Below, piece after piece: positions 42,887-51,902 of a stretch of 64,000 bases of DNA; position 1 is the stretch's first letter; each line of letters opens with the position of its first letter. The notes under the pieces were generated by a model that saw only the letters and a program-made list of their open reading frames with translations, was not told the DNA's origin and made no database searches. Both the position numbers and the translations under genes were made by a program. Location of the stretch: contig JBJMGT010000031.1 of assembly GCA_045807745.1 (NCBI GenBank), positions 62,001-126,000 on the forward strand, read 5' to 3'. Origin of the DNA: QHXQ01 sp045807745. Lineage in GTDB: Bacteria > Acidobacteriota > Blastocatellia > Pyrinomonadales > Pyrinomonadaceae.

Positions 42887-44095
42887 ATGAGCCACACTGC
42901 TGAGCATGACTTCCCGCGCTTGCTGGCAACGATGCGCGAGTTCATCCGCGCGGAAGTCTATCCGCTCGAACGCGATTTCCTGAGTCGTCCGTTCCGCGAG
43001 TTGCTGCCCGCTTTACAAGAGAAGCGGGCACAGGTTAAGGCGTTGGGTTTGTGGGCCCCGCAACTGCCGAAAGCCTATGGCGGTCTCGGTCTCAGCCTGA
43101 CGGAGTTCGCGCGCGTGAGTGAGGAGTTGGGGCGCACGCCGCTCGGCCATTACCTGTTCAACTGCCAAGCGCCCGACGCCGGCAACATGGAAGTGTTGCT
43201 GGCGCACGCGACGCCGGAGCAGCAGGAGTTGTACTTACGTCCGCTCGTGCGGGGCGACGTGCGGAGTTGTTTTTCGATGACCGAGCCGGAGCACCCCGGC
43301 TCGAACCCGACGTGGCTAAGCACCAGCGCGACGAAAGACGGCGACGACTACGTCATCAACGGGCACAAGTGGTTTACTTCATCGGCCGAGGGCGCGGCGT
43401 TTGCCATCGTCATGGCCGTGACCAACCCGGACGCAGAGAGTCCGTATCAACGTGCCAGCCAGATCATCGTGCCCTTAGACACGCCCGGCTTCAAACTCAT
43501 ACGCAACATCAGTGTGATGGGCGATGAGGGCAGTGATTACGCGAGCCACGCCGAAGTCGTCTACGAGCACTGCCACGTGCCGCAACGGAATCGGCTGGGC
43601 GCGGAAGGCGATGGCTTCCGCATCGCGCAAGAGCGGCTCGGGCCGGGGCGCATCCAACACTGCATGCGCTGGGTCGGCATCTGCGAGCGCTCGTTCGACC
43701 TGATGTGCGCCCACGCTGCCAGCCGACAGTTGTCGCCCGGTGTGCCTTTAGGCAGCCGACAGAGCGTACAGGCTTGGATCGCTGAGAGCCGCGCTGAGAT
43801 CAGCGCCGCGCGTCTGCTGGTCTTGCACACGGCCGCGCGCATTGAGGCGGAAGGCGCGGCGGCGGCGCGCACGGACATTTCGCTCATCAAGTTCTACGTG
43901 GCCGGCATCATGCAGCAGGTGCTCGACCGCGCGCTTCAAGTGCACGGCGCGCTCGGTCTGACCGACGACACGGTGCTCGCCTACTGGTACAGGCACGAGC
44001 GCGCCGCCCGCATCTACGACGGCCCGGACGAAGTCCACAAAGCGGTCGTAGCGCGCAGCGTGCTACGCAATTACGGCATTGATGTGGCGATCTAA
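42887..44095 (+). CDS. Acyl-CoA dehydrogenase
   Basis: FAD enzyme for alpha-beta oxidation of acyl-CoA thioesters, 402 residues from ATG 42887. Family marks are LGLWAPQLPKAYGGLGLSL, CFSMTEPEHPGSNP (FAD/substrate loop), INGHKWFTSSAEGA, and a C-terminal QVHGALGLTDD and YDGPDEVHKAVVAR. It is of the ACAD10/11-like group by overall pattern, in which a phosphotransferase partner is often adjacent or fused; such a gene lies 1 kb downstream at 45095, separated by an AT-rich insert. It starts four bases after the M13 stop. Confidence 0.93.
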   Translation: MSHTAEHDFPRLLATMREFIRAEVYPLERDFLSRPFRELLPALQEKRAQVKALGLWAPQLPKAYGGLGLSLTEFARVSEELGRTPLGHYLFNCQAPDAGNMEVLLAHATPEQQELYLRPLVRGDVRSCFSMTEPEHPGSNPTWLSTSATKDGDDYVINGHKWFTSSAEGAAFAIVMAVTNPDAESPYQRASQIIVPLDTPGFKLIRNISVMGDEGSDYASHAEVVYEHCHVPQRNRLGAEGDGFRIAQERLGPGRIQHCMRWVGICERSFDLMCAHAASRQLSPGVPLGSRQSVQAWIAESRAEISAARLLVLHTAARIEAEGAAAARTDISLIKFYVAGIMQQVLDRALQVHGALGLTDDTVLAYWYRHERAARIYDGPDEVHKAVVARSVLRNYGIDVAI

Positions 44096-44153
44096 CGCCG
44101 GGTCTCACCCGCCGCGAGCGAGCAGCACACAAGCCACATCGGAGAAGACAACG

Positions 44154-44189
44154 ATGAATGAGTTACTATCGAGCGGTCGGGTTCAATGA
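44154..44189 (+). other. Eleven-codon open frame, possible truncated gene start
   Basis: GGAGAAG precedes an ATG that opens MNELLSSGRVQ and then meets TGA. Good initiation signals on so short a frame, at the border of the AT-rich insert, suggest the cut-off start of a former gene, or chance. Confidence 0.25.
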
Positions 44190-44205
44190 GTTGTTAGATT
44201 GCGGT

Positions 44206-44625
44206 CTATTGTCCAACTTGATTGAGTCTATTGCACTCTTGACATAGCGGTTTGCTCCCCGTTCCCTGCCGAATGTCTTGAGGATCAATATTATTACCAG
44301 TGTTGCATCCAGAGTTGTTGTGATACACGGACTGTTTGACTGAATGCCAGGGGGACTTTTTCGCTAAATGTTTCCGAGGGGCTGGTGCTCCGCGAAGTAA
44401 CCCCTCTGTACTTAAATCTTCATCTATATCAGGCCAATGAATCCCGTATCCGCCGCCGCTAATTTGCCAGTTATTCCGTTCTGTCTCCGTAGCAGCCAAT
44501 AATCTTGGATACCAAACGAGCGGTACAATGATTACGCGTCCATCCATGAGAGCGACACTCAATGCATCCTCTATAAACTCTACGCCTGAGACACGCTCAT
44601 CAGCCGCCAATGCCAAAATACCCAT
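44206..44625 (-). CDS. DUF2442 protein
   Basis: A 139-residue protein. Residues 10-80 match the DUF2442 pattern (VEFIEDALSVALMDGRVIIVPL, quoted to 20 at most: VSGVEFIEDALSVALMDGRV; then WYPRLLAATETERNNWQI and GIHWPDIDEDLSTEGLLRG). The C-terminal tail has a His and cysteines (YHNNSGCNTGNNI, CQEC) that could bind zinc. It overlaps the end of the DUF4160 gene by 26 bases. These two families often occur together and are suspected toxin-antitoxin-like pairs, though function is unproven. Confidence 0.85.
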   Translation of the reverse strand: MGILALAADERVSGVEFIEDALSVALMDGRVIIVPLVWYPRLLAATETERNNWQISGGGYGIHWPDIDEDLSTEGLLRGAPAPRKHLAKKSPWHSVKQSVYHNNSGCNTGNNIDPQDIRQGTGSKPLCQECNRLNQVGQ

Positions 44626-44842
44626 TCCAAGCCTCCAATAACTCTGTTTGGTGCTCCATTACGAGCGATTGTAACCTTCGTAGCTCTCTTGAGCTAAACC
44701 CCAAATTACGAGCTAAGTCTACCGGTTCCAGCCAAAACTTTGCAGATAGATTATCACGATCAATATGAATATGTGGCGGCTCATTAGGCTCATGACTGTA
44801 AAAGTAGAAGCGATAAGGGCCGATTCTTAGAATTGCTGGCAT
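44600..44842 (-). CDS. DUF4160 protein
   Basis: An 80-residue protein from MPAILRIGPYRFYFYS. The DUF4160 marks EPNEPPHIHIDRD and AKFWLEPVDLARNLGFSSRE are complete. An upstream ATG (44872) would add ten residues that are not typical of the family. It is paired with the DUF2442 gene, and both are AT-richer than their neighbours, consistent with recent acquisition. Confidence 0.87.
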   Translation of the reverse strand: MPAILRIGPYRFYFYSHEPNEPPHIHIDRDNLSAKFWLEPVDLARNLGFSSRELRRLQSLVMEHQTELLEAWNGYFGIGG

Positions 44843-44887
44843 AAGCAAGTATTTTATCAGAACATTCAACAAGCAATCTAACTACTG

Positions 44888-44952
44888 ATTAAATAGACCA
44901 AGGCTTGATAATATGCTGATTTGACGTGTTATCAAGCCTTAGTCTATTTAAT
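44888..44952. repeat. 24-bp inverted repeat beside the DUF4160 pair
   Basis: Positions 44888-44911 and 44929-44952 are inverted repeats with one mismatch in 24 and a 17-base loop (ATTAAATAGAC...). The AT-rich arms differ from local composition. It could be a terminator facing the phosphotransferase gene or a border of the insert. Confidence 0.8.
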
Positions 44953-45094
44953 ACCGCTATCGACCGCTATTTCGACCTGACAGATGCGGATATGATTAAG
45001 TTTAGTCGCAGTGAAAGTGAATCCAAGAGGGCTGGCCTCAACTCCAATCGTGATTGAGCTTGATTGTGTCAGGCTTGAATTAAGTTGAGCGTGT
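44953..45094. other. Gap before the phosphotransferase gene
   Basis: AT-richer than the genes to the right. I see no gene; a promoter for 45095 is likely here but its boxes are unclear. Confidence 0.3.
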
Positions 45095-46192
45095 ATGAAC
45101 TGGCCGGAACAGTTACGGGACGAGGCGCGCGCCGTGCGGGCCGGTGAGCAGTTGGACGAAGCGCGTCTGCTCGCCTATCTCCGCACGCAGATGCCTGAGC
45201 TTGAGGGGGCGTTGACGGTCGAGCAGTTCCCGGCAGGTTTTTCTAATTTGACCTATCTGGTGCGCGTTGGGGGCAAAGAGTTCGTGCTGCGGCGGCCGCC
45301 CTTCGGCGCGAAGGTTAAGACGGCGCACGACATGGGGCGCGAATTTCTGATCCTGTCGCGCCTGCGCCCCATCTATCCGAAAGTCCCGCGCCCTGTGCTG
45401 TACTGCGTTGATGAGACGATCCTCGGCGCGCCCTTCTATCTGATGGAGCGCGTCGAGGGTGTCATCCTGCGCGCGCGCTTGCCCGGTGAGTTGACGTTGT
45501 CGCCGGAGGTCATGCGGCAAGTGTCCAAGTCGTTTATTACAAATCTGGTGGAGTTGCACGGCGTCGATTATGCGGCGGCAGGCTTGGGTGAGCTTGGCCG
45601 TGCAGAGGGCTACGTCGCCCGGCAGATTGAGGGCTGGACGAAAAGATATTACAACGCGCGCACAGACGACGTGCCGGCCATCGAACAACTAGCGCGCTGG
45701 TTGAGCGCACATGCGCCGGCCGATTCGGCGCGCGCGCTCATTCACAACGACTACAAGTATGACAACGTGGTCTTCGCGCCGTCTGATCTGGCGCGCGTGG
45801 TGGCCGTGCTCGATTGGGAGATGGCGACCATCGGCGACCCGCTCATGGACTTGGGCACAACGCTCGCCTACTGGGTTGATGGGGACGACCCCGAAGAGTG
45901 GCAACGGTGCGGCTTTGGGCTGACGGCGCTACCCGGCAACTTAAGCCGCCGCGAACTGCTCGAAGCTTACGCGCGTCTGAGCGGGCGCGCAGTTGACCAC
46001 GTCGTCTTCTATTTTGCTTACGGGCTGTTGAAGATCGCCGGCATCGTGCAGCAGATTTATTTCCGTTATCGCCAGGGCTACACGACGGACGCGCGCTTTG
46101 CCGACCTCGCCGCTTTAGTGCGCGCCTGCGGTGCGTTGGCCCAACGCGCGATCCAACAAGGCAGGATCGACAGCCTCTGTGCTTCAGGCTAG
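45095..46192 (+). CDS. Phosphotransferase family protein (ACAD10/11-type APH kinase)
   Basis: A 365-residue APH-fold kinase. Marks: FPAGFSNLTYLVRVGGKEFVL (split: FPAGFSNLTYLV and GGKEFVLRRPP), EFLILSRLRPIYPKVPRP, LIHNDYKYDNVVF catalytic loop near residue 215, and VLDWEMATIGDPLMDLGTTL. This is the group that phosphorylates 4-hydroxyacyl-CoA before acyl-CoA dehydrogenase removes the phosphate, in ACAD10/ACAD11. The matching dehydrogenase lies just upstream at 42887, which supports that role. The start ATG has only a weak ribosome site. Confidence 0.88.
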   Translation: MNWPEQLRDEARAVRAGEQLDEARLLAYLRTQMPELEGALTVEQFPAGFSNLTYLVRVGGKEFVLRRPPFGAKVKTAHDMGREFLILSRLRPIYPKVPRPVLYCVDETILGAPFYLMERVEGVILRARLPGELTLSPEVMRQVSKSFITNLVELHGVDYAAAGLGELGRAEGYVARQIEGWTKRYYNARTDDVPAIEQLARWLSAHAPADSARALIHNDYKYDNVVFAPSDLARVVAVLDWEMATIGDPLMDLGTTLAYWVDGDDPEEWQRCGFGLTALPGNLSRRELLEAYARLSGRAVDHVVFYFAYGLLKIAGIVQQIYFRYRQGYTTDARFADLAALVRACGALAQRAIQQGRIDSLCASG

Positions 46193-46273
46193 TGGTAAGA
46201 TGCAGCCGGCGGTTGCCCTCTATGTAAACTGCCGGCCGCGCCTGTTAAATTTTCCGGCCAACGGAGACGAGCG

Positions 46274-47797
46274 ATGAACTGTCCGCGATGCGAGCACGCC
46301 TTAGACGAAGGGGCGTCGTTCTGTGGCCAGTGCGGCGTGGGCCTCGCACAGGCGGGCGCGGCGGCGCGGCAGGCACGCTCTGACGAGCACGCCGAGACGG
46401 TGCGATCTGCCGACCTGCAAAACACACCTGCGCCCGAAGCTGCGCACGCGTTGCCGCTCGATGACCAAAAATCTTTTCGCGGGCTGCTCGTGCACAGTGT
46501 GTTGGGCGAAGGGGCGATGGGCGCGGCCTATCTGGCGAGCCATTGCATCTTGCGGATGCCGCTGGTCATCAAGACCTTCAAGGTCAGCGCGCACCCGGAT
46601 GTCTTCACGGAGGCGCATCTGGCCGCCCGCGTGGTCTCGCCGCACGTGGTCGGCGTCATCGATGCCGGCGTGGAGGCGGGCGTGCCGTTTGTGATTCAAC
46701 GCTATATCGACGGCATCGATCTGGCGGAGTTGGTCAAGTATCTACAGGCGGGCGCTTGGCGGCTGCCGATGAATACGATCTGCCACATCCTGATCGACGC
46801 GGCCCACGGTCTGCACACCATTCACCAAGCGGGCGTGATCCATCGTGATGTCAAACCGGCCAATCTATTTCTAACCGGCAGTGGGATCACGACGGTGGGT
46901 GATTTCGGCATCGCCGTGGACGCGGCCCGAGTTAAGGAAGAGCAACTGCTGACCGGCACGCCCATGTTCATGGCCCCGGAACAATGGCTCAGAGGTGAAA
47001 TGGGCCGCCACACGGACATCTACGCGCTGGGAGCGACGGGGCATCTCTTGCTGACCGGCGCGCCGCCCTTCGAGGCGAACAGCGTCGAAGAGATGGCCCG
47101 CGCACATATCGACCAGCCTTATCAAGCGCCGGCCTCGACCAATCCGGCGGAAGCTTATCTCTGCTCGGTCATCGAGCGGACGCTGCGGAAAAAACCGGAC
47201 GAACGCTATCAGACAGCCGAAGCACTTGCGCGCGTGCTCGAAGTTGTGGCCGAGCCGCCGCCGCAGCTTGTCCGCATCGGGCAGGACGAGGCCCGCGTCG
47301 GCCCGCTCCACATCGAGTTGGCAGTGTGCGACATCACGACCAGTGTGAGCGATGTGATTGTCAACGCGGCGAACTCTGCAATGGAGATGGACTTGGGCGT
47401 GGCGGCCGCGCTCGGCCGGGCGGCGGGGCCGTCGGTTGAACAAGAGGCGATGCAACACGCGCCGGTCTCGATGGGCGAAGTGGTTTGGACAGGTGCGGGC
47501 CAATTACAGGCCCGTTGGGTCGCGCACGCGGTCTCGGCGATGAGTGGGGCGGTCTGTCTGCAACGCTGCACTCTGCGTGTGCTGTTGGGCGCTGAAGTAC
47601 GACAGGCGCGCTCAGTCGTCTTCCCCGCGCTGGGCACAGGCGTGGGCGCTGTGCCGATGGATTTGGCCGCCAAGTTAATTCTAGAGGCCATGCGCACCTT
47701 CGCCTCTTTTCAACCCCAGTTCGTCCGCACGGTGCGCGTCGTTCTCTTCGACGAAGCGGGGCGCGCTCGTTGGCGCACGATCTTAAAATCAATGTGA
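46274..47797 (+). CDS. Zinc-ribbon–Ser/Thr kinase–macro domain fusion protein
   Basis: A 507-residue protein with three parts. Residues 1-25 form a zinc ribbon (CPRC ... CGQC). Residues 70-330 form a Hanks-type kinase: LGEGAMGAAYLA loop, LVIKTFK lysine, HRDVKPANLFL (about 189), DFGIA (about 210), APEQW. Residues 344-500 look like a macro domain: LAVCDITTSVSDVIVNAANS, GVAAALGRAAG, VFPALGTGVGAVPMDLAAK. Macro domains bind or remove ADP-ribose, so the protein could link phosphorylation with ADP-ribose signalling. The kinase residues are intact. There is no membrane helix, so it is cytoplasmic. Confidence 0.88.
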   Translation: MNCPRCEHALDEGASFCGQCGVGLAQAGAAARQARSDEHAETVRSADLQNTPAPEAAHALPLDDQKSFRGLLVHSVLGEGAMGAAYLASHCILRMPLVIKTFKVSAHPDVFTEAHLAARVVSPHVVGVIDAGVEAGVPFVIQRYIDGIDLAELVKYLQAGAWRLPMNTICHILIDAAHGLHTIHQAGVIHRDVKPANLFLTGSGITTVGDFGIAVDAARVKEEQLLTGTPMFMAPEQWLRGEMGRHTDIYALGATGHLLLTGAPPFEANSVEEMARAHIDQPYQAPASTNPAEAYLCSVIERTLRKKPDERYQTAEALARVLEVVAEPPPQLVRIGQDEARVGPLHIELAVCDITTSVSDVIVNAANSAMEMDLGVAAALGRAAGPSVEQEAMQHAPVSMGEVVWTGAGQLQARWVAHAVSAMSGAVCLQRCTLRVLLGAEVRQARSVVFPALGTGVGAVPMDLAAKLILEAMRTFASFQPQFVRTVRVVLFDEAGRARWRTILKSM

Positions 47798-47829
47798 GTG
47801 TTGCAAGGGTGACTCAAGAAATTACGAAC

Positions 47830-48474
47830 ATGCGATCTGTGAAACTTATCTTGGCTGCGCTGTACCTGTGCGGCGCTACGCTGGTAGGGCCGGTCAGCGC
47901 GCAACAGCCGGCGCGGGACGAGCAGAAAAATCCTTCGCTGAAGAAGCCGGAGAAGTCGGCCGTGCCGCCGCCGATGCAGCGCCGGCGCTATGACCGCGCG
48001 CTCAACGTTACTTACGTGAACGTGGACATTCCGCTCCGCACGCGCGCTGAAACTAAAGCCGCGGGCAGCAAGGGCGCGCCCGTGCGGGAAGTGATGTTGA
48101 TCTTCCAACTGGTCTACAAGGGCACGACGACGACCGATCTGGCGCAGGTCTATCTGTTCGCGCAATCGCTCGCCGGGCGGCAGGAGGCCGATAGGCTTAA
48201 TGCTGTGCAAGAGATCGAGATCAACGCCGAAGGCTATCAGTACTCTTACGCGCGCGCGAATTATCAAACGGAGTTGGTCGAAGCGACCGGCGGTGTGCAA
48301 GGGACGATTCCGCTCAAACGCGAGATCATCGGCTTCAACATGCCGCCCGACGATCTATCGCAGATGACGAATGCCAACAGTCTCAAGATCAAACTCGGCA
48401 CAGAACAGTTCATCATCCACTCGCCCCAATTGACGGAACTCCGCCGCACGCTCGTCACCGGCGGCGAGGATTGA
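47830..48474 (+). CDS. Secreted protein of unknown function
   Basis: 214 residues from ATG 47830, with a signal peptide (MRSVKLILAALYLCGATLVG, cleavage near VSAQQ). The mature protein is beta-rich with no family that I recognise. The start upstream at 47770 would overlap the kinase gene and bury the signal peptide. It follows the kinase by 32 bases and may be co-transcribed. Confidence 0.7.
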   Translation: MRSVKLILAALYLCGATLVGPVSAQQPARDEQKNPSLKKPEKSAVPPPMQRRRYDRALNVTYVNVDIPLRTRAETKAAGSKGAPVREVMLIFQLVYKGTTTTDLAQVYLFAQSLAGRQEADRLNAVQEIEINAEGYQYSYARANYQTELVEATGGVQGTIPLKREIIGFNMPPDDLSQMTNANSLKIKLGTEQFIIHSPQLTELRRTLVTGGED

Positions 48475-48487
48475 CACGACCGGGCCG

Positions 48488-50317
48488 TTACCGGCCAGCG
48501 TTGATGATGAAACCTGTGAGGCCGGCGACGGCCGCCGCAAAAGTCGCGATGAGTATTGACCAGCCCGCGCCGCTCAGATGCCCCTGCACCCTTAAGCCTG
48601 TCGCCAATTTGCGCGCGTAGCAGAGGTGCGCGAGCGCCAACAGCAAGATTGACAGCGCGCCACAGTAAACTCTATGAATCAGTATTCGTGTTAACTTGTC
48701 CCCACCGTTGACTAAATCGGCCGGCGTCCAGAGTTGATACAAGACAGGGTTATAAAGCCAGTTGTGATAGCCTTGGCTGGTCAGATAATAAAACCCGCCG
48801 CCGATGGCGAGGCTCACCGCATACGTCAGATATTTATCGCGCAACAGCACATTCAAGGCGATGGATGCGGCCAGCATGAAAACTATGCTCGGCCCTGAAA
48901 TCAGCGCGTAGGTCTTGAAGTAAGTTTGCAGTTCAAGCGGCGTGTGACCTTGATAAAGTTGCAACCCGATGGCAGTTAAAGCGACCAGCGTAATGAGCGC
49001 CAGCGCCAGTAGCAACGTGGCGGCAAACTTCGAGAGCAGCAGGACGAAGTTCGGCGCGGGCACGCTCCATAAGACCGGCTCGATGCGTGTCTCGCGGTCG
49101 CGGTGCAATGTCTCGCCCGCGTAGAAAACCGCCATGCCGAACAAAAATAAGAGCAGCACGTGCGCCGTTCGGCTCGCATAGGTGGCCGAGTAAGAGACTT
49201 CGGGCACAAGTCTAAAAGCAGCCACCTCCAGCCCGCAGGCACACAGAATGATCGGCGCAACCAGCACCAGACTGCGCTCGGCGCTGAGCAGCCGCAACTC
49301 CACGCCCAGCGCTGCCATGAACTGATCGAAACTCGCGCGCCAGCCTTGTGTGACGACGTTGACCTGCGGCAACGCAATCTGTTTCGCAGCGTGAGCGATG
49401 ATGACCTGCGGTGCTTCCTCTGGATGGGAGCTTTCCGACTCGCTGTAAAGTCGCTCCGATCTCGGCGCGAGGTCGAGCATCGAAGTCCGCTGCTGCTCTG
49501 CGTGCGCCCCGGCGCGTTCGGTCGTAGAAAAACGGACGTAGAGTATGGCCAGACAAACAAGCGCCATGCCCAACATCAGCGCGCGGTTCGCGATCATGAC
49601 GCCGTCATAGCTGACCGTCATCTGATTCAGCCAGTCGGCGCTACGCCCTTGCCACGTCTCGCCCCCGACATTGAATAGCAACGGGTCGAGCGCGATGCGC
49701 CAGCGCATCGGCAGCCCTTTAATCGACTCCTGCCACGCGATGTAGAGGAAATAAAACGAGACCGCCAAGCCGTAAACCAACTTGACGTTGCGCGTGAGCG
49801 TGCCCACGGTAAAACAGATCGCCGCCAGCGCGAGGCTCGACACGCCGACGAAAAAGCAGAAGTGTTGCAGATAGGGCCACAGGCGCGGCGGCAAGACGAT
49901 CATGCCCGGCGTGCGAAACGCTTGCAGCAGCAGCGCCGTCAGCGCGAAACAGGCTTGACAACAGACGAGGACGAAGAAGTTGCCGCAGAATTTGCCCAAC
50001 AGATATGAGATGCGACTGACAGGCTTGGAAAAAATAAGCGGGTCGATGCCGAGGCGAAAATCTCTGATGACCGGGTCGCCCATCAGCAGAGCGATGAAGA
50101 GCGGCATCGTCATAAACGAAAAGCCGAGCAGCAGCCAGACGATATAAAAATCGCTGTTGACCGCCCAGCCGCGTGAGACGGCCGGCCCCCGCGCCCACCA
50201 CAGGACGGCGTTCGCACTGAAGATCAACATCAGCGCATAAGGCGCGATGCGCTTCAGGTTGAACAGCACTTCGGCTCGAACAATCGCGACGAATGGGGTC
50301 AACCTTGTGGCGCTCAA
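48488..50317 (-). CDS. ABC transporter permease (ABC-2 type)
   Basis: A 609-residue integral membrane protein with about 12-14 helices in two similar halves: the first begins RAEVLFNLKRIAPYALMLIF, the second begins FDQFMAALGVELRLLSAERS. A charged cytoplasmic linker lies between (about residues 285-345). The start is TTG at 50317, which overlaps the TGA of the ATPase gene (TTGA) and indicates translational coupling; longer upstream reading would lie inside the ATPase gene. The cargo is unknown. Confidence 0.87.
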   Translation of the reverse strand: MSATRLTPFVAIVRAEVLFNLKRIAPYALMLIFSANAVLWWARGPAVSRGWAVNSDFYIVWLLLGFSFMTMPLFIALLMGDPVIRDFRLGIDPLIFSKPVSRISYLLGKFCGNFFVLVCCQACFALTALLLQAFRTPGMIVLPPRLWPYLQHFCFFVGVSSLALAAICFTVGTLTRNVKLVYGLAVSFYFLYIAWQESIKGLPMRWRIALDPLLFNVGGETWQGRSADWLNQMTVSYDGVMIANRALMLGMALVCLAILYVRFSTTERAGAHAEQQRTSMLDLAPRSERLYSESESSHPEEAPQVIIAHAAKQIALPQVNVVTQGWRASFDQFMAALGVELRLLSAERSLVLVAPIILCACGLEVAAFRLVPEVSYSATYASRTAHVLLLFLFGMAVFYAGETLHRDRETRIEPVLWSVPAPNFVLLLSKFAATLLLALALITLVALTAIGLQLYQGHTPLELQTYFKTYALISGPSIVFMLAASIALNVLLRDKYLTYAVSLAIGGGFYYLTSQGYHNWLYNPVLYQLWTPADLVNGGDKLTRILIHRVYCGALSILLLALAHLCYARKLATGLRVQGHLSGAGWSILIATFAAAVAGLTGFIINAGR

Positions 50318-51198
50318 TTGACGTTCTCCGGTCGGCTGACCAGACTGAGATAGTAATCTTCCAGCGTCGGCGTGGCGGGTCTGAACTCTTCCCCCGGTCT
50401 GCCGGCCGGCGCAAGCACTCTGACCCGCACTTGCCCGGCAAACATTTGCGTAGAGATAACACGGCAGCGCGCTTTGAGCGCCGTGACCTGTTCGCGCGGC
50501 ACGGTCGTCTCCCAGACGGCGCGCGCCATCTGCGTCAGCGCTGCCTGCGGGGTGCAGAACGCGATGATCTCGCCGCGTCGTATGATCGCCATCGTGCCGC
50601 ACAGGTTGGAGACATCCGAGACGATGTGCGTCGAAAGCAGCACGACCGTATCCGTGCCCGCGATTTCGGACAACAGATTATGAAAGCGGTTGCGCTCTTC
50701 CGGGTCTAGGCCGGCGGTCGGCTCGTCAACAATAATGAGCTGGGGCTGACCGATGAGCGCCTGCGCGATCCCCAGTCGCTGTCGCATCCCACCGGAAAAG
50801 CCGCCGACCGGCTGCTTACGCACGTCGGCCAGATTGACGCGCTCAAACAGCGCGTCGAGCAGACGCGCGCGTTCACGGCCGGCCGCGACGCCTTTCAGTC
50901 GGGCAAAGTAAGCGAGCGTCTGCTCGGCCGTCAGCGTCGGGTAGAGACCGAACTCCTGCGGCAAGTAGCCGAGCATTCTGCGCGCCGCCATCTTGTGGCT
51001 GATGAAGTCAACGCCATGTACGGCCACCGCGCCGGAGTCGGGTGCGAGCAAGGTGGCCAGTATCTTCATCAAAGTCGTCTTGCCCGCGCCGTTCGGCCCG
51101 AGTAGTCCGAACACGCCTGCGGACACTTCTAGGTTAATACCTTTCAGCGCTTGCACACCATGCGCGTAAGTTTTTTTCAACTCGCTTATTTTCAGCAT
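50314..51198 (-). CDS. ABC transporter ATP-binding protein
   Basis: A 294-residue ATPase of the ABC-2 export type. Walker A is GPNGAGKTT (about residue 34), the signature FSGGMRQRLGIAQAL (about 133), Walker B LIIVDEPTAGLDPE (about 153), and the H-loop STHIVSD. It is coupled to the permease by a TTGA overlap. The last 80 residues form the accessory domain typical of the CcmA/NatA-like branch. Confidence 0.95.
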   Translation of the reverse strand: MLKISELKKTYAHGVQALKGINLEVSAGVFGLLGPNGAGKTTLMKILATLLAPDSGAVAVHGVDFISHKMAARRMLGYLPQEFGLYPTLTAEQTLAYFARLKGVAAGRERARLLDALFERVNLADVRKQPVGGFSGGMRQRLGIAQALIGQPQLIIVDEPTAGLDPEERNRFHNLLSEIAGTDTVVLLSTHIVSDVSNLCGTMAIIRRGEIIAFCTPQAALTQMARAVWETTVPREQVTALKARCRVISTQMFAGQVRVRVLAPAGRPGEEFRPATPTLEDYYLSLVSRPENVN

Positions 51199-51380
51199 CG
51201 TCTTTATGTCAGCTCTCTCGACACTCCAACACGTCTATCGATTGGTGAATACAGAGATGGGCAAGTCTTGCGCGCAGAAGACTCCATAGGGACACCGCCT
51301 GCGCCGCATATGTTCCAGCATTGTGGCGCGCCGGTAAGTCTATTTGTGTGGCTGCACTAAATTGATCGCCCTGACCGCGT

Positions 51381-51902
51381 TCAGAACAGACCGAACCAAC
51401 GTGTGGCGTTGAGCAGTTCGCCGCCCGCAAACGAGAGCAGGTTGGCGACGACGATGACGGCGAAGTTGCGCAGCCAGCCCCGCGTACCTATCGTCAACTT
51501 GCGGCGGAAGGCTAGCCAGAACAGTGCGCACTCGGCGACGGGCGCGAACGTCTCTGCCACGAGCAGATAGAGGCTGCGCGGCGACGAGGCGAAGACGATG
51601 GGCAGCACCAGCACGACAATCGGATAAGTGCAGGCTGTGAGCCACAGCCCGGCGAAGAGGCGTTGTTTGAAACTTAGTTGCTTGGTTAAGCCGATGAGCA
51701 GGGCGGGCGTCTCAAGCGCCACCGAGAGCAGATAACCGGCGGGCAGAAAGAGCCAAAGGTCGCGCGGCTGCGAGGTCGTTACCGTCGGCTCAAGTTGCAT
51801 GTCGAAGCCGAACACAACGCGGCCGGCGAGGTGGATGAGCAGTAGCGGCCACAGGACATGCGCGGCTGCGGCAGCAAGCGAATATTTTTGCTTGAGTCTC
51901 AC
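51381..51902 (-). CDS. Membrane protein, about five helices
   Basis: A 173-residue hydrophobic protein starting at GTG, which overlaps the TGA of the upstream gene (GTGA). Helices lie near residues 12-30, 48-70, 82-105, 110-125 and 145-160. No family is recognised. It ends 182 bases before the ABC ATPase and is probably part of the same transcript. Confidence 0.75.
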   Translation of the reverse strand: MRLKQKYSLAAAAAHVLWPLLLIHLAGRVVFGFDMQLEPTVTTSQPRDLWLFLPAGYLLSVALETPALLIGLTKQLSFKQRLFAGLWLTACTYPIVVLVLPIVFASSPRSLYLLVAETFAPVAECALFWLAFRRKLTIGTRGWLRNFAVIVVANLLSFAGGELLNATRWFGLF

